64,000 nt of DNA from Flammulina velutipes (lineage: Eukaryota; Basidiomycota; Agaricomycetes; Agaricales; Physalacriaceae), in contig CM022378.1 of NCBI GenBank assembly GCA_011800155.1, positions 496,001-560,000 on the forward strand, given 5' to 3'. A program made the position numbers and the translations under genes. Shown here in pieces: positions 45,319 through 57,403 of this stretch. The notes under the pieces were generated by a model. The model searched no databases and had not been told where the DNA came from. It saw only the letters and a program-made list of their open reading frames with translations. Numbering within the stretch: the first letter of the stretch is position 1; each line of letters starts with the position of its first letter.

Positions 45319-48300
45319 ATGGAGAAATTTGCGCACGAAAAGGGTACCATCCCTGCTCCTGCAACAGCGACGTCGCCAACAGCTGGAAAAAGAAGTCGCG
45401 TTATCAAGAGTGTACTCGTTGCTTCCGCAGTTGGTATCGCCGTCCACCTCGCTGGACAAGCATTACATGTTCTCTTCAACGAGCCTAAAAGACTGCGTCC
45501 ACTTGTTGGAAAGGCCGCCGAAGATCTCTTCCTGTACGTTATACCTCTATCACCCAAAACTTAGCTAATTCGAAGTAGCACAGTGCCTGACCCGAATGTA
45601 TGTTTAGAGACATCCCGTCACTACACTGCCAAGCCTCATCCAGCTGGCTCTGCCAATGACCTCTCCACTGCATTGGATTTCCTTCATCTTCTGCAGTCAG
45701 AGCTCGGAGTGAAGCCACCTGCCAATGAACCAGTATTTCCTGCCGGTTCTCCGGAATCTCGAGACGCAACGCTCTCCATTCCCCGTACCCATATTGCTAA
45801 TGCTTGGATCGACGAGTACTATCCGGTCATGAATACACCTCTTGACCGAAGTGTTCAGGTTCTCGACGAGGACGGCAATGTCATCTGGGACGCCGACTTG
45901 ACGGAACACACAGACGACACAGACCCAGAGGCGGGGCAATATTACGACTTCGTTCCGACGTTCCATGGCCTCAGTAAAGGCGGTGATGTTAGTGGCAAGG
46001 TATGTGCAATCGAATACTTGAGCTTCCGAGTCTTATTCTTCTTAGCTGATTTACGCAAACTATGGACTGAAAGAGGTAATCGTTAACCATGGAAGCACCG
46101 TGTTCTAAGTCTTATCCATTCCATAGGACTACGACGAGCTCATTTCCAAAGGCGTCAACCTCACAGGTGCTATCATTCTTGCTCGGTATGGTGGCAACTT
46201 CCGTGGTCTCAAAGTCAAGGGAGCACAAGAAGCCGGCGCTGTTGGAATTCTCATCTACAGCGACACTCGCGATGATGGTCCTGTTACGGTGGAGAATGGC
46301 TACAAGCCTTACCCCAACGGACCTGCTCGCAGCCCGACCTCTGTCCAACGGGGAAGTGTTCAGTTCATCAGCATGTATCCTGGCGACCCGACGACACCAG
46401 GATATCCTTCCTACGAGAATACCACTCGTACCGAAGGGCTCAATATCCCTTCTATTCCCAGCCTGCCCATCTCGTCTGCAAATGCGGCCAAATTATTGCA
46501 ATTATCCACTGGCAACGGCACCGTTAGACTCCTCAACAACGGTATGTCTTCGTTGCAGTAAACATGTAATCGGTTCGCTTATCTTGGATAGTCGACACCA
46601 AGGTCACGCCGATCTGGAACACTATGGCTGTTATTCCAGGGCATATCCAAGACGAAATTGTTGTTATTGGTAACCATCGGGATGGTTAGCAGCAAACCTT
46701 GATGCCCTTTCACTTGTATTGATCTTGTTTTCAGCATGGGTCAATACAATATTTCTCTGGGACACCTTTTCCGATACTCACTAGAACTTCCAATAGGTCA
46801 TGGGTGCGGCGGATCCTACTAGCGGAACCGCCACTATAACTGAAACGATACGTGGACTCGGCGTGTTGATAAGGAAAGGATGGAAGCCTCTTCGCACCAT
46901 CGTTTTCGCAAGCTGGGATGCGGAAGAGGTAAGAAATCGATAAATCTCCCTCAACACAAGCTAATTCTTGGATAGTACGGTCTGATTGGCAGCACGGAGT
47001 GGGGTGAGGACTTCGCTGACTTTATTGATAAGCACGTCGTCGCTTATCTCAACCTTGGTGCGTAGAAGTAACACCCTTTTGGCGCCCGATTCTAATCATT
47101 TTGTCATCCCAACAGACTCTTCGGTCGGGGGCTCGCGATGGTCCGCGAAAGGTTCCCCGCTCCTTGCACACTTCATTCAACAAACTGCATCCGAGATTCC
47201 TCACCCCACAGACGCAGGTCGCAGCCTTTGGGATGCGCGTACGGATAGTGGTCCTTACACTGGTGGAGAAACCGCTTTGGCGAATGCAGCGTTGGAAGCC
47301 TCGCCAGAAGTTGGCGTCCTGGGTTCTGGTAGTGACTATACAGTGTTCCTTCAACGGAATGGTGTACGTCTATCATTTCGCAACCTCGGCGGTGAACTCA
47401 ACTATTTCCAGGTCGCTAGCTCAGATGGTGGTTTTGGTGGAAGCCGTTCAGACGCCATTTATCATTATCATTCGGTATATGACTCTGAGCGTTGGATGGA
47501 ACTATACGGCGATCCTGGCTTCTTCCGCCATGTTAGCTGACATTTCTCTCTGTCATCCCCGTATGCTGACCCTTTCAAAGATTGCAGTTGCGAAACATTT
47601 GGGTCTCCAGATTCTCCGTCTCACTGGCAATATTATCCTGCCCTTCAACACGACACACTATACTTATGAAATCGAAAAGTATCTCGATCGGTAGGTTTCC
47701 TGTTCATCGAAAGAAATATATCCTAATGAATGCCTGTAGTGTCGAGGATATCGCTACAGCCAAGTCTGTTTCCGTCAACCTCGATGGTCTTCGGCAATCT
47801 ATCCATCAGCTACAATCTGCCAGTCTCGCGTTGGACGACGAAAAGCTCACTGCAGAGAAAGAACTCGTAGATGTCATCGAGAAATGGAAGAAGAACGCAT
47901 CCAAGATTGAGAAACTGAAACGCAAACTTAGGAAGGCTTACTGCAAGATTCAGAAATCTATCGGCCATCCATGTGAAGGCGAGGACGAGGTTAGCAAGCT
48001 GCGGATCGGGCGGCTGCCCGGGTTCATTGAAGAGCGGAGCCTTGACTTCAGCTTGAACCGGGAGGCTCTCTATGGGTTCTCTTTGCAGGCCGGGTTGGAT
48101 GAACCTCTTCGTGGATGTGAAAAGGCCGGTACGCGACACATACCTCGCTTGCCACTATTTGAGCTTCGGAGGGCTGTGAAACGCGTGAGGGTTGTCAACA
48201 AGAAGCTGGCGTCATTCGAGCGTGGCTTTATCTCGGAGGATGGGATCCCTGATAGGGAGTGGTATAAGCATTTGGGTGTGGCACCTGGCAAGTGGCTTGG

Positions 48301-48479
48301 TGGGTTGACTCTTTCTTTTTGGGAGCAAGTCAGCTAATGTCAGTATAGGTTACGGCGCAACGACTTTGCCTGCACTAACGGAGGCTATCACCATCGAAGG
48401 AAACGTTACGCTGGCTCAGTATGAGGCGCAGAGACTAACTTCTCTTGTCGACAATCTTGTGGAGGAGTTGAGTGTTTGA
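45319..48479 (+). CDS. M28B peptidase, glutamate carboxypeptidase II-like
   Basis: Thirteen exons join in phase to 853 residues: 45319-45533, 45579-45999, 46046-46075, 46127-46541, 46592-46684, 46735-46739 (5 bases), 46797-46928, 46976-47057, 47116-47363, 47412-47531, 47581-47690, 47740-48299 and 48349-48479. A type-II membrane anchor lies near residues 30-48. The protease-associated domain includes [21 protein letters not shown]. The co-catalytic zinc ligands are visible: His in GNHRD, Asp in GAADPTSG, Glu in WDAEEYGLIGS, Asp in LNLDSSV and His in YHSVYD. A helical dimerisation domain follows. Homologues are membrane-bound, probably vacuolar, carboxypeptidases. Confidence 0.9.
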
Positions 48480-48900
48480 AAGTAGAAGACAATCTGTGTA
48501 TGAATGTATTGCAGTTTATTTATTGAGCAATACATGTGGACCCTGATATATTTATGTGGCGCGCTAACGGTTAGGTTCGGTGAAGACAAATATCGTTCAA
48601 TTTTACTCGCCTGGTTATGTTCACACCTCCCAGTCTAGATCAGCATTGAATGTCTGATGTTGCATTGCACCATCAAGCCTCGGAGCTTCATATTTAGACA
48701 CAACGCCACACTGTCCACTGTGGCGCAATTACCTTACGTCGCTCAACGGTTGGTGTTTAGTTTACGATATGGTATTGGAAATCTTTCTGAATAAACGTCG
48801 TACAAATTATAGACGCACTGCGCAATTATAGAAATAAACTACAGCATAAATGACCTTCATCAAGAGGGAAACGAAGTTCGTAAACAGAGATTACCCATCT
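48480..48900. other. Convergent 3' region
   Basis: AT-rich sequence between convergent stops at 48479 and 48901. A short direct phrase around GCGCAATTA is seen at 48720-48830. No gene is seen. Confidence 0.35.
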
Positions 48901-49755
48901 TTAAGCTAAACATTCGTTGCATGAGCACTGCTCCTGCGCCATCATACATTCTTCCTCAAGTATGGCAAAAAGACGTCGCATATCGTCATCGACCACCTGC
49001 TCCAATTCCTCGATGCTCATCGGCGTCGTTGGAGTTTCTACGGGAGGCGGCTTGCGCTTGATCGAGCGAGGCGCTTTGTGAGGGGACGGGTATGAGATGG
49101 AATCGCGAAGATTGGACGCTCTTGCAGGAAGGGGTGGTAATTCCTTTGAGGGAGGAGGAGGAGGAGGGTGTACCAAACCTGCGCGAAAGACGAGATGCAC
49201 AGGTACATCATCACCCAACGTACGTCGAAGTTTGTCCATCTTCTGAAGTCGAACGGAGTTCGTCGAAGGTATCCTGAAGCTGGGAGCCTCATCCTCTTCT
49301 GTTGAAGACGAAGAAGGGGATGGGGACGAAGAACGAATGGAAATGTAGTGCGTCTCCGGCGATGACGCTGGTCCGAGAGAGCGAGAAAGCCTGGACCACG
49401 GACCGACTGAGAGTGTACGACGGGCATGTGGCTTTCGCTTCGATGGCACCCACTGGCAGGATACCAGAGAGGTCGTCCTAAATAGCGAAGACGACGAATC
49501 GACATCGGAGGACTCAGTTGATGGGCTGGATGAGCAGGTACTGAACGTTGGAGAGGAGGGCATGTCACTATCTAAGGGTCATCTGTGTATGAGTAACAAA
49601 GCAGTACGTGTCCGCTGAACGTTCTTACCAGATGAATCCATACTGACATACGGCATCGAGCCCAGGAGTTTCCCTAACTTCGTTGCCTTGCGGCGCAACT
49701 GTGCCCGTTCATGAGGAGCCAGCCTGTTCGTAGTCGGGGGAGGTAGTGTAGCCAT
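48901..49755 (-). CDS. Conserved basidiomycete hypothetical protein, Ser/Pro-rich
   Basis: Two exons, 49755-49629 and 49571-48901, join in phase to 265 residues. The first encodes a conserved-looking helix (APHERAQLRRKATKLGKLLG), a motif I associate with small agaricomycete proteins of unknown role. The second exon is Ser- and Pro-rich and ends with an acidic helix (SIEELEQVVDDDMRRLF) and a short Cys tail. No enzyme domain is seen, and it is probably largely disordered. Confidence 0.65.
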
Positions 49756-50204
49756 AGTAAGGATCGGCTTCGACACCCAGATAGCGCAAGACTCCAACTA
49801 ATATATAAGTACTGCCAGAGAACAAAAGAAAGGCCAGGTCGTATCATAGTCATGGCATCCTATCAAGCTTATTGTCAGCACGTAGCCTGCTTATTGTTGG
49901 ATGGCTTCTGTTCATGGGAGTAAAAGACAAAAGAGTATTTCCCTTTTCGTTTTGAATCGTCACGCGGAGACTTCCATTAGCCGCTTCGCCCTGATTTCCT
50001 CCTACCGAAGCTCATCCTTACTTATCTTTCTCCTGCATTCCTGGAAGTAGTCGTGCGCGCTCCAAATCACAATAATACCTAGCGATGCAGAATTCTCGGT
50101 ACCGGGACCTCGTGAGAAATATTTTCTCCCACGCCTACCACGCGTTGTATGACTGTTTCGCGCTTGACTTCGAACTAGTTCCCGCTCAAGGAGTTACAAC
50201 AACT
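49756..50204. other. Divergent promoter region
   Basis: It separates the minus-strand hypothetical gene from the plus-strand P-loop gene. An ATG at 50085 is in frame with the latter, but the paralogue at 61041 supports the later ATG at 50205. Confidence 0.4.
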
Positions 50205-50982
50205 ATGTCTCTCTCAAGTGTCGAGCTTCCTTCCTACGCACCTCCCCTCTTTGGCGACGAGAATGGTCTATACCGCGTCCACATTGTGGGGAACAGTGGT
50301 ACTATATAAGTTATCTATCTCTTTAGACTGCGTATTTTAACATTACGTAGGCACAGGAAAGGCACGATAGAAGCATATTGAATTTGCTTCTCTACTCACG
50401 TACCCAGAGCACCCTCGCAGCCCGGCTGTCGAAAATCCTGCATATTCCTCACATCGCCTTGGATGAGATATTCTGGAAACCAAACTGGGAACAGCGCCCT
50501 CGAGAAGAATTCCAAGCGCTGATCTTACAGGATATGGAGAAGAATTCTGCCCGTGGCTGGATTATAGACGGGAACTACCAAAGCCACATTGGACTCTTAG
50601 TACAAGAACACGCGACGGATATCATATGTACCACTCTATACAGAAGATTTATCAATCTGGGCTGACTGTCCTCGTAGGGCTCGATCCTCCCTTCATGCTT
50701 TACTTTCCGCGTGTACTGTGGCGTTCGTTGCTTCGTCTGTGCAGGTTAGCGCCGCCCTGCCGAGAAGGATGTCAAGAAACATTCAAGGAGCTGTTCTTCT
50801 CACGCAACAGCATCCTCGTTTGGTCATGGCAAGGTCATAAACGTTACCGCACCCGTCAACGTAGACGTATGGCTGAAATCTCTAGCGACCCACGCACTCT
50901 AGCAAAGATGCAGCGGATTGGTGGATGGGGCACACAGCTTGATGAATGGGTTAGACGTGTAACAAGATTGACAAAACAATGA
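50205..50982 (+). CDS. P-loop NTPase, adenylate-kinase/topology-modulator-like
   Basis: Exons 50205-50298, 50351-50361 (11 bases), 50408-50627 and 50678-50982 join in phase to 209 residues. The Walker A motif reads GNSGTGKST and is pieced together from three exons. The intron after GTGK (50362-50407) starts with GC and ends with AG. LDEIFWKPNW, then GWIIDGNYQ and WLDPPFMLYFPRVLWRS match small kinase-like proteins of the bacterial FlaR/topology-modulator type, which occur in fungi. The C-terminal half contains a Cys pair (PPCREGC). The biochemical role is unknown. A paralogue lies at 60277-61041. Confidence 0.78.
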
Positions 50983-51054
50983 TTGAATAGTTTTCTGATA
51001 CAGTAATGAACACAACATGTTTATCTAGTGCCCTAGACCACACTAACCCATAGT

Positions 51055-53567
51055 CTAGTTAGTGAACAAAATACGGTACACCCTCTTGTAAAGAGGTGCA
51101 GTGGCACGTTCTGCGCGATACTAGAGGGCGACGTGAGTATAAAGCCTTGACCCATGTGATAGGATAGCTTACCTCCCGCATCTCGTCGACTGTGAGCCAG
51201 GACTTCCTGCCAGACTAAAAAATCTTTTAGAAACTTATCGGTGCAACAATAACCAATCACGTACGTCGAGGTCAATCGCAGAGGCGCGTTTTGGCTTGCC
51301 ACGCTTCCAAACGTACCCACCAATCCAGAAGAGCATCATGACAGGTACTGCAAGGTACGCATTGAAGAAGGACTCCGCAGCGGCAGTGCCCGTTAGAGTG
51401 TCACCGATAGGAAAGATAGCCTTCGTGATATAAGAGGTGTTATTCAAAGTGAGGGTACGTGCAAACACTCACCACGTAGAATTGGGCGACCAAGACAAGG
51501 AAGATGAGGATAACACCAAGCCATGATCCGTAAACACCACCCATGGCGGTATACGGAAGCTCTTCGACAGAGTGACCTTGAGCTTTCCATGCGGCACGGA
51601 ATCGAATACTACATGAAGAGGTGAGGACGCTACGAAGAAACAAAAAAAGAGGACATACTGGCACAAACAAATCGAAGCCCAGGTAAACAGTGTTGAAAGA
51701 CCAGATAAAGCGAGCAACCATTTGACTGGAAAGAATTGTCAGACGAAGCGGAGGAACAAGTAAGAATACTCACAAACAGTGTCACCGGTCTCTTGCGCCA
51801 CATTCACGTAGGCGATGGGTCCAAAAGCAAGGATAGCGATCACGGAGAAGAGCGGGCGGGACGATTTATCGACTGTAACCTTGTGAGCCACGGATCGAGA
51901 TGTTCTATGGACATTACTAACCATAGCTGAAGATCTTGGGAGCGAAACCTTGCTCTGCCAGGGCAGTCAAAGTACGGGATCCAGCGTAGACACAAGAGAG
52001 ACCGATAGATAGGACAGATATGCAAATGGTCGCGTTGATCAGGTCTACAGAAAATCAATGACGGTGGAAAATATGAGGAGGGGAATACTCACGATCGATA
52101 CCCCTGATGTTAGCGCGGGCCAACGCAATGACGAAGGGCGAAGCGGATGCTCCACCACCACCAATGAGACGAGGCTCGGTGTACGGCACAAGGAGGCCAA
52201 TGATTGTGAGGGATGTGACGAAAATAATGGTCTTGAAATATCAGTGTCAACGACGGTTGCGAGTAGTTCTAGTGATGCTTACAATACGCCAGAAAGTACC
52301 CTTGACAGCTCCAGGCATGGTCTTCCTTGGGTTTGGAGTTTCACTGGCAGCAAGACCGACAAGTTCGGTTCCAGCTAATGTAAAGGTTAACAAACATCGC
52401 TCGCAACTCTGAGATAAGACAACTAGCCAAAAGAGAATGCAGCTGTTTCATAGTACATCAGATGATAGTGGACCGCGAAGAAATGAGGATCATACCAGTA
52501 ACGAAAACCGCACAAACACCCTTGAATCCATTGGCGAAACCTCCGGGATCGCTCCAATACCGTCCACCGACGTACTCGCCGTACTCGCCGCTCGAAGGGC
52601 CTCCTCCCGCGATACAGATACTAGAAAACATTAAGCTGACTACATCATGGTGGTACCTTCAACATACATTCCAATGAAGATGAACATGATAATCACGAGA
52701 AGCTTCAAGCATGACGACCAGAATTCTTCTTCGGCATAACCCAATGTTCCGAATAGACATGCGATGACTGCTTTGAATGAGTATAAAGTGAATATTATCG
52801 GGGTAGATGCTTACTGATGACTATGTAGAAGATAGTAATCCAAGCGGCAAGGGGCACGTCATTGTTCCAGTAATTCACTGTTGTTACCGCCACAGTGATC
52901 TCGAGAGGAAGTACAACGGCCCATTGGAAAACGTAATTCCAACCCATTGCGAAAGCATACGAGGGATCGAGGAAACGATTTGCCAAAGTGTAGAAACCGC
53001 CAGAGACTGGGTATAGGATACACATCTCGCCCAGAGCCTATACAAACGTTAGCCGAGCAATTGAACCGAGATAGAGCACGCGCCTGTGTGACGTTGATCA
53101 ACATAACACCGATGATAAGCCAGGCGATGATGATACCAGCGGGCCCACCAGCATTGAGCGCTGAGCCAGAACCGACAAAGAGACCTGTTCCGATACTGCC
53201 ACCTGTACAAAATATGAGTGTGGATGATAAACCAACGAATAATTGACGTGCCGACAGCGATCATGTTCAAATGACGGGGCTTCATTTTTGGTTGGAGGAG
53301 AGGCATATCGCGCTCAATGTCCTCGGAGTCGACATGTCCAGAGATGACCTGCTGGCTAGAGTCACATAATATTAGGGCGCGAGTGTTAGATGTCGAAAAG
53401 ACCACTCACCCAGTAACACCAGGAGCACGCTTGAAACTCTCTGCCGTGAGACCGAGACGCGTCCATACAGATTCCTTGGACGGGTCGTAGAAGCCGCCTG
53501 GTAGGGCGTTGTCGCTGACGCTCACTTCACTGGCAGAGCCAGTCTTCTTCTCGTTGAGGTCCGACAT
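51055..53567 (-). CDS. Amino-acid permease (AAT/YAT family), second locus
   Basis: The start is [20 protein letters not shown] at 53567 and the stop is at 51057-51055. The coding sequence is spread over about a dozen exons. Helix 1 has [40 protein letters not shown] and [20 protein letters not shown] are family signatures, and the end carries the [13 protein letters not shown] loop. It differs clearly from the permease at 14677-16603, so this is not a recent duplication. It should be a plasma-membrane amino-acid importer; specificity is unknown. Confidence 0.86.
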
Positions 53568-55494
53568 CTGGGGATGATGCGTTTTTCGTCGGAGGACTGC
53601 TGGCCTTTTGATTTATCCAGAATGATCCACTGCCAAGTCAAAAACAGGAGCCCAAGATGGCTCGGCATCCGAATGTCAGGTTCCTACATGTTCCTTTCTG
53701 TGCTATTCACAGCGAGTCCGATAAGGTCCATTGTGGTGGAGCACAGCACATGGGCCCTGAGAACGACGAGAAGCAAGACGAAAATACGATTCTCGCATCA
53801 AAGGAGAATGTGCGCCACGCCGTGCGCGTGAAAAGGCGTAATCAAGTTCTCTTCGAGGATAAGGAAAGCGGAAGTGGACCTCGTCGGCACCAAAAACATG
53901 ATCGAGGCGATACAGTATGCCGATCGCGCTCCATGTGGTGACTAGCTCTGGGCATGATTGGTGCATTGCGCTGCAAGGATGTTTGCCAGCCAGCATGTTC
54001 ATGACCTCGTATCTGGACCTGTGCTTATCTCAATGAAGAGTGCACTGGTCTCTGGGGCGCATGTACCGACGGTTACGGCGGGGCTTGGCATAGATAGACC
54101 AGTACCGTGCACAGGCATGGGAGTTACGCTAGGTCAAGTGCAGGTTGAAGGTGGTCGTGTGACGATTTCTGAAAGTTACGATCAAATGTAAAACGCGAAA
54201 CCAGATCACGTCTCGTCCTCGATGCGTTTACTTCGAGGACTCGTGAGAGGAGACTGCGTAATGTCAGACGCTCGTGACTGTAGGTCGTTGTGTAGCGGTG
54301 AATTCGGCCGTATGTACAACTGAACGTTGAAAGGTTCAGCCGCCACTTTTTAGAGGTTTCTTCTCGATTTAATAATAGCTCCGGGAATTTCCGACATCTA
54401 AGTATACTTTCTTGCGCCACACTTCTCAACCTTCCTGATTGTGCATGAATCTCGAGCGGTTCGATGGAATACTGACTTGCCATGAAAACTTCGAAGTGAC
54501 GCGTCTCGCCGGGACAGGCCTGGTTGGACGCCACCGCTTCGCCGACCGGTAAACCAATGCCCAGTTATCTCCAGCTATCCGTGCCTCGACCCTCGAGACC
54601 GTGTGTATGTTTGCAGGTCTCAACGGCGCATCCTGCTGCAACAGTTCACAATCTATTCTGCCAAGTCGCTCGTGAGGCACGCTATCTCTGAGCCAAAAAT
54701 AATTTTAATATAGAAGTACTTACCATGTTTGGTGTATCCTTTCCCGACCATCCCCAACACATCCCCTGCGTCATTAAGTATCAATCTAAGCTGAACGACT
54801 TCTCGTAGCTTCTTTAACACGGCTCGAATAGACTTGGACTACGTGGAAGCGATTGCTCTGGCGTCGGACGCTCTCCGAGAGACTGTGTGGACATGCTGCT
54901 GGGAAGATTTCCTCCTCGTGTGTGCGTAGATGTAACACTCACAACTATCTGTTGCGGCATACCCCCTCCTCCGACGCCCGACGATGCCTGGCGCCGCGCC
55001 TGAGTCTCTGGATCCGAGTACCGAAGATATAGCTATCCCTCTCAGTGACTGCAGGCTGCTAGTACTGCGCTTGGACATCATTCATCAGACCTCCGCGAAG
55101 ACGAGCTCGAACAGGCCAACTCGGCTTCTCTTCCGCTTCTTAGGTTCACGATGACTACAAGAATCATTGTTACTCGGTAACCACGTCGTGACTCGTCTCG
55201 ATGATTTGTGCGTTCTCTTTCTTTTTCTATCGTCGTCTGTCTTCTTGGATATGCCTTACGTCTATCATCGCGAGTTACGACTACTTTCGACAGAAACAAG
55301 AGATATGTGGCGCTGTGCCATATATGGCAGCAAACAGGCCTGATCTGTGTCCTTCGTCTGTGTGATGTAAGATTGTAAGTCATTCGTGCGTTCTTCGAGC
55401 GTATCCGATGACGTGTCCTTACTCCAAGCTCTCCACGTCAAGATATACAAAACAACGCCGTGCTCACACTCCCCAGTTCATACCATCTCCAACC
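53568..55494. other. Gene-poor region
   Basis: No secure gene is seen. A minus-strand pair of segments at 55080-54810 (MMSKRSTSSLQSLRGIA start, with a possible 44-base GT-AG intron near 54940) could encode a small basic protein, but the end is ambiguous. An open frame at 54534-54124 has no motif. Confidence 0.35.
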
Positions 55495-55896
55495 ATGCCC
55501 CATAAATTCGATGACTCTGCTGCCTCGAACAAAGCTATCAAGAAGGAAGTCCAGGCAAGCATATCATTCATTCTGGAATTGCGCCACTCATATCCAACCG
55601 TTAGGCTAAAGGCCTTGGTGTTCCACAGTCCACGGGCAAGGCTCACGACCACAAAATCTTTACCGAAGCCTCTTCCTTCGGCGACGCTCCGTATGCACCC
55701 AGCACCGACACGAACGAATTAAAAAACCCGCATTCCGCTGGAACGGATTCCAAAGTTGGTGGCGCAGGTGCTACAGGAAGCATGGAGGTGACAAAAGATG
55801 CCCTTGTACGTGCCCGACGCATTGCGTTACTGTTTCGCGCTGATGTTCCATCCGTAGACCTCAAACATTCCTCCAGAGTATGTGGACAGAGTCTGA
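55495..55896 (+). CDS. Small conserved fungal hypothetical protein
   Basis: Exons 55495-55554, 55605-55805 and 55858-55896 join in phase to 99 residues. The first intron (55555-55604) begins GCAAGC and ends TTAG, a GC-AG intron; using it restores AKGLGVPQSTGKAH in frame. The protein is hydrophilic, with SSFGDAPYAPSTDTNELKNP in the middle and IPPEYVDRV at the C-terminus. It resembles short basidiomycete proteins of unknown function, probably disordered. The third exon is only 39 bases. Confidence 0.65.
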
Positions 55897-55990
55897 AGGA
55901 TCGTATAAATAGCATATAAGGACTCTATAGATTGAGAAGTTGATATTGACATAGAAAACCAAAAATGGCGCGCGGCGAGAATAGGTATAT

Positions 55991-57376
55991 CTAGAAATCG
56001 TTTGCCGAGACGAAAAGTACCTTCAACTTCCCATTCATCAGCGTATCCCATCTTTGCGCGCTATCTTCATCTTCCGCATCCGGTGCCCACACCGGCTTCT
56101 CCCCAATGATTGTGAGGTCTTCTAGCTGGGAAGACTTGTTGTTCGTCCTGGACTCCACCACGTCCAAAACTTCGTCATCTAGAAGTTGCATCGTAATATC
56201 ACTCAACCTCAAGCTTTTCAGGCGAGGGAGGATCACGGAGGTCGCGCCAACGCGTAGTGCTAGACTTCCTAAGGCGGAAGAAGTGGCCATATTGCGATCG
56301 AGGTAGAGGTGTGTGATACTATCATGGCGCCGAAGGAAGGTCACGAATGACGGCATTTCGCGCTGAATGGGGCGTGACCGAATGGCAAGACGTGTGAGAT
56401 GGGGGCACGGCCGGTGAAAATCAGGATACTCGCGCCGCGTGTATGCAAATTCCAACTTCAGAGTTTCCAAGGCTGGCACAACAAGGAGTTGCGTCAGACG
56501 GGGAATGAACATTCTCTCTCCTGGGTTCCGTTCAATCATCTTGAGGGATCGACACGCTGGCAAGTTAATGGTCTCGAGCAGCGAATCCAACTCTTTGTCA
56601 ACGTCGACTTTGCCGTTAGAGTTCTCGATCGATAGTATTTTGATCGCCGTGAGGTTACGAAGTTGAGAAATGCCTTCCATCGTGCAGCGATACGTTGTTA
56701 TATTGTTCCATTGTATGCCCAACTTGGCCGTGTGACCTCCGATAGACAGGGCGGCGAGATTCTGCGCGCAGCTAAAAATGTTGGACATAGCGTCCTGAGG
56801 GAGACATCCATTTGGAAGATGGAACTGGAAGAGCCGCCCGAAATCGCATCCTGCGAGGTGGCGAAGGACGACGGGGGTGATGAGGAAGAGGGAAACATAC
56901 CGCCACCGTCCAGTTGTAACGCCTAGAAGGGGCAAAAGCATCTCACTCTGCTTTGTAGAGAGTGTCTCAGTGCCCCAAAGGGAGACCGAGAGGTTTACGT
57001 TGGCTGACCGCAGAAGGAACAGTCCTAATCGGTACAAAAGGGAACCAAAAGCGAGGTTCATGTGCTCATAGGTGCAGAGAGGAAGTGAAACGTGGGACCA
57101 CAACAGAGGTGCATTGATTACGAGTTGACGCCAGCGCCGAGATACGCGAGAGAGCGACCACGGGGCGCAGGTTGGATTAAGAGAATCAAGTTTGGCCAAT
57201 GTATTGTGGGAGGGGAGCGATAGAGATGTCAATGTTGGCGTGACGCACAATTTGAATATGTACAACAAGATGTCGTCGGGAAAGGAGCGGATGGGATGAA
57301 GAACTATGCGATGGTTCTCGACGGTGAGGGCCAAGTGCGAGCGTGTCTTCTGTAGTTCCTCCAATGCAATCTCCAT
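55991..57376 (-). CDS. F-box protein (main part, downstream of a LINE insertion)
   Basis: A single open frame of 461 residues. It has a short helix (EIALEELQKTRSHLAL), an F-box (about residues 27-75, LHPIRSFPDDILLYIFKLC...WSLSRVSRRWRQLV) and a leucine-rich-repeat-like C-terminal region (LPRLKSLRLSD). The F-box would bind Skp1 and the C-terminus would select a target for SCF ubiquitin ligase. Agaricomycetes carry hundreds of such genes. The frame is open through the target duplication upstream, and the N-terminal part of the original gene lies beyond a LINE at 57404-57951. The ATG at 57376 is therefore an internal Met of the original protein. Confidence 0.82.
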   Translation of the reverse strand: MEIALEELQKTRSHLALTVENHRIVLHPIRSFPDDILLYIFKLCVTPTLTSLSLPSHNTLAKLDSLNPTCAPWSLSRVSRRWRQLVINAPLLWSHVSLPLCTYEHMNLAFGSLLYRLGLFLLRSANVNLSVSLWGTETLSTKQSEMLLPLLGVTTGRWRYVSLFLITPVVLRHLAGCDFGRLFQFHLPNGCLPQDAMSNIFSCAQNLAALSIGGHTAKLGIQWNNITTYRCTMEGISQLRNLTAIKILSIENSNGKVDVDKELDSLLETINLPACRSLKMIERNPGERMFIPRLTQLLVVPALETLKLEFAYTRREYPDFHRPCPHLTRLAIRSRPIQREMPSFVTFLRRHDSITHLYLDRNMATSSALGSLALRVGATSVILPRLKSLRLSDITMQLLDDEVLDVVESRTNNKSSQLEDLTIIGEKPVWAPDAEDEDSAQRWDTLMNGKLKVLFVSANDF

Positions 57377-57381
57377 AGTGT

Positions 57382-57403
57382 TTATCGCTGCATCTATATG
57401 TTT
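57382..57403. repeat. 22-bp target-site duplication, left copy
   Basis: A 22-base sequence beginning TTATCGCTGCATC is identical to 57952-57973 and borders the poly(T) end of the LINE. Confidence 0.85.

Noticed and set aside
54124..54534. 136-codon minus-strand frame
   Set aside because: No motif, no conserved look and no splice signals that connect it to neighbours.
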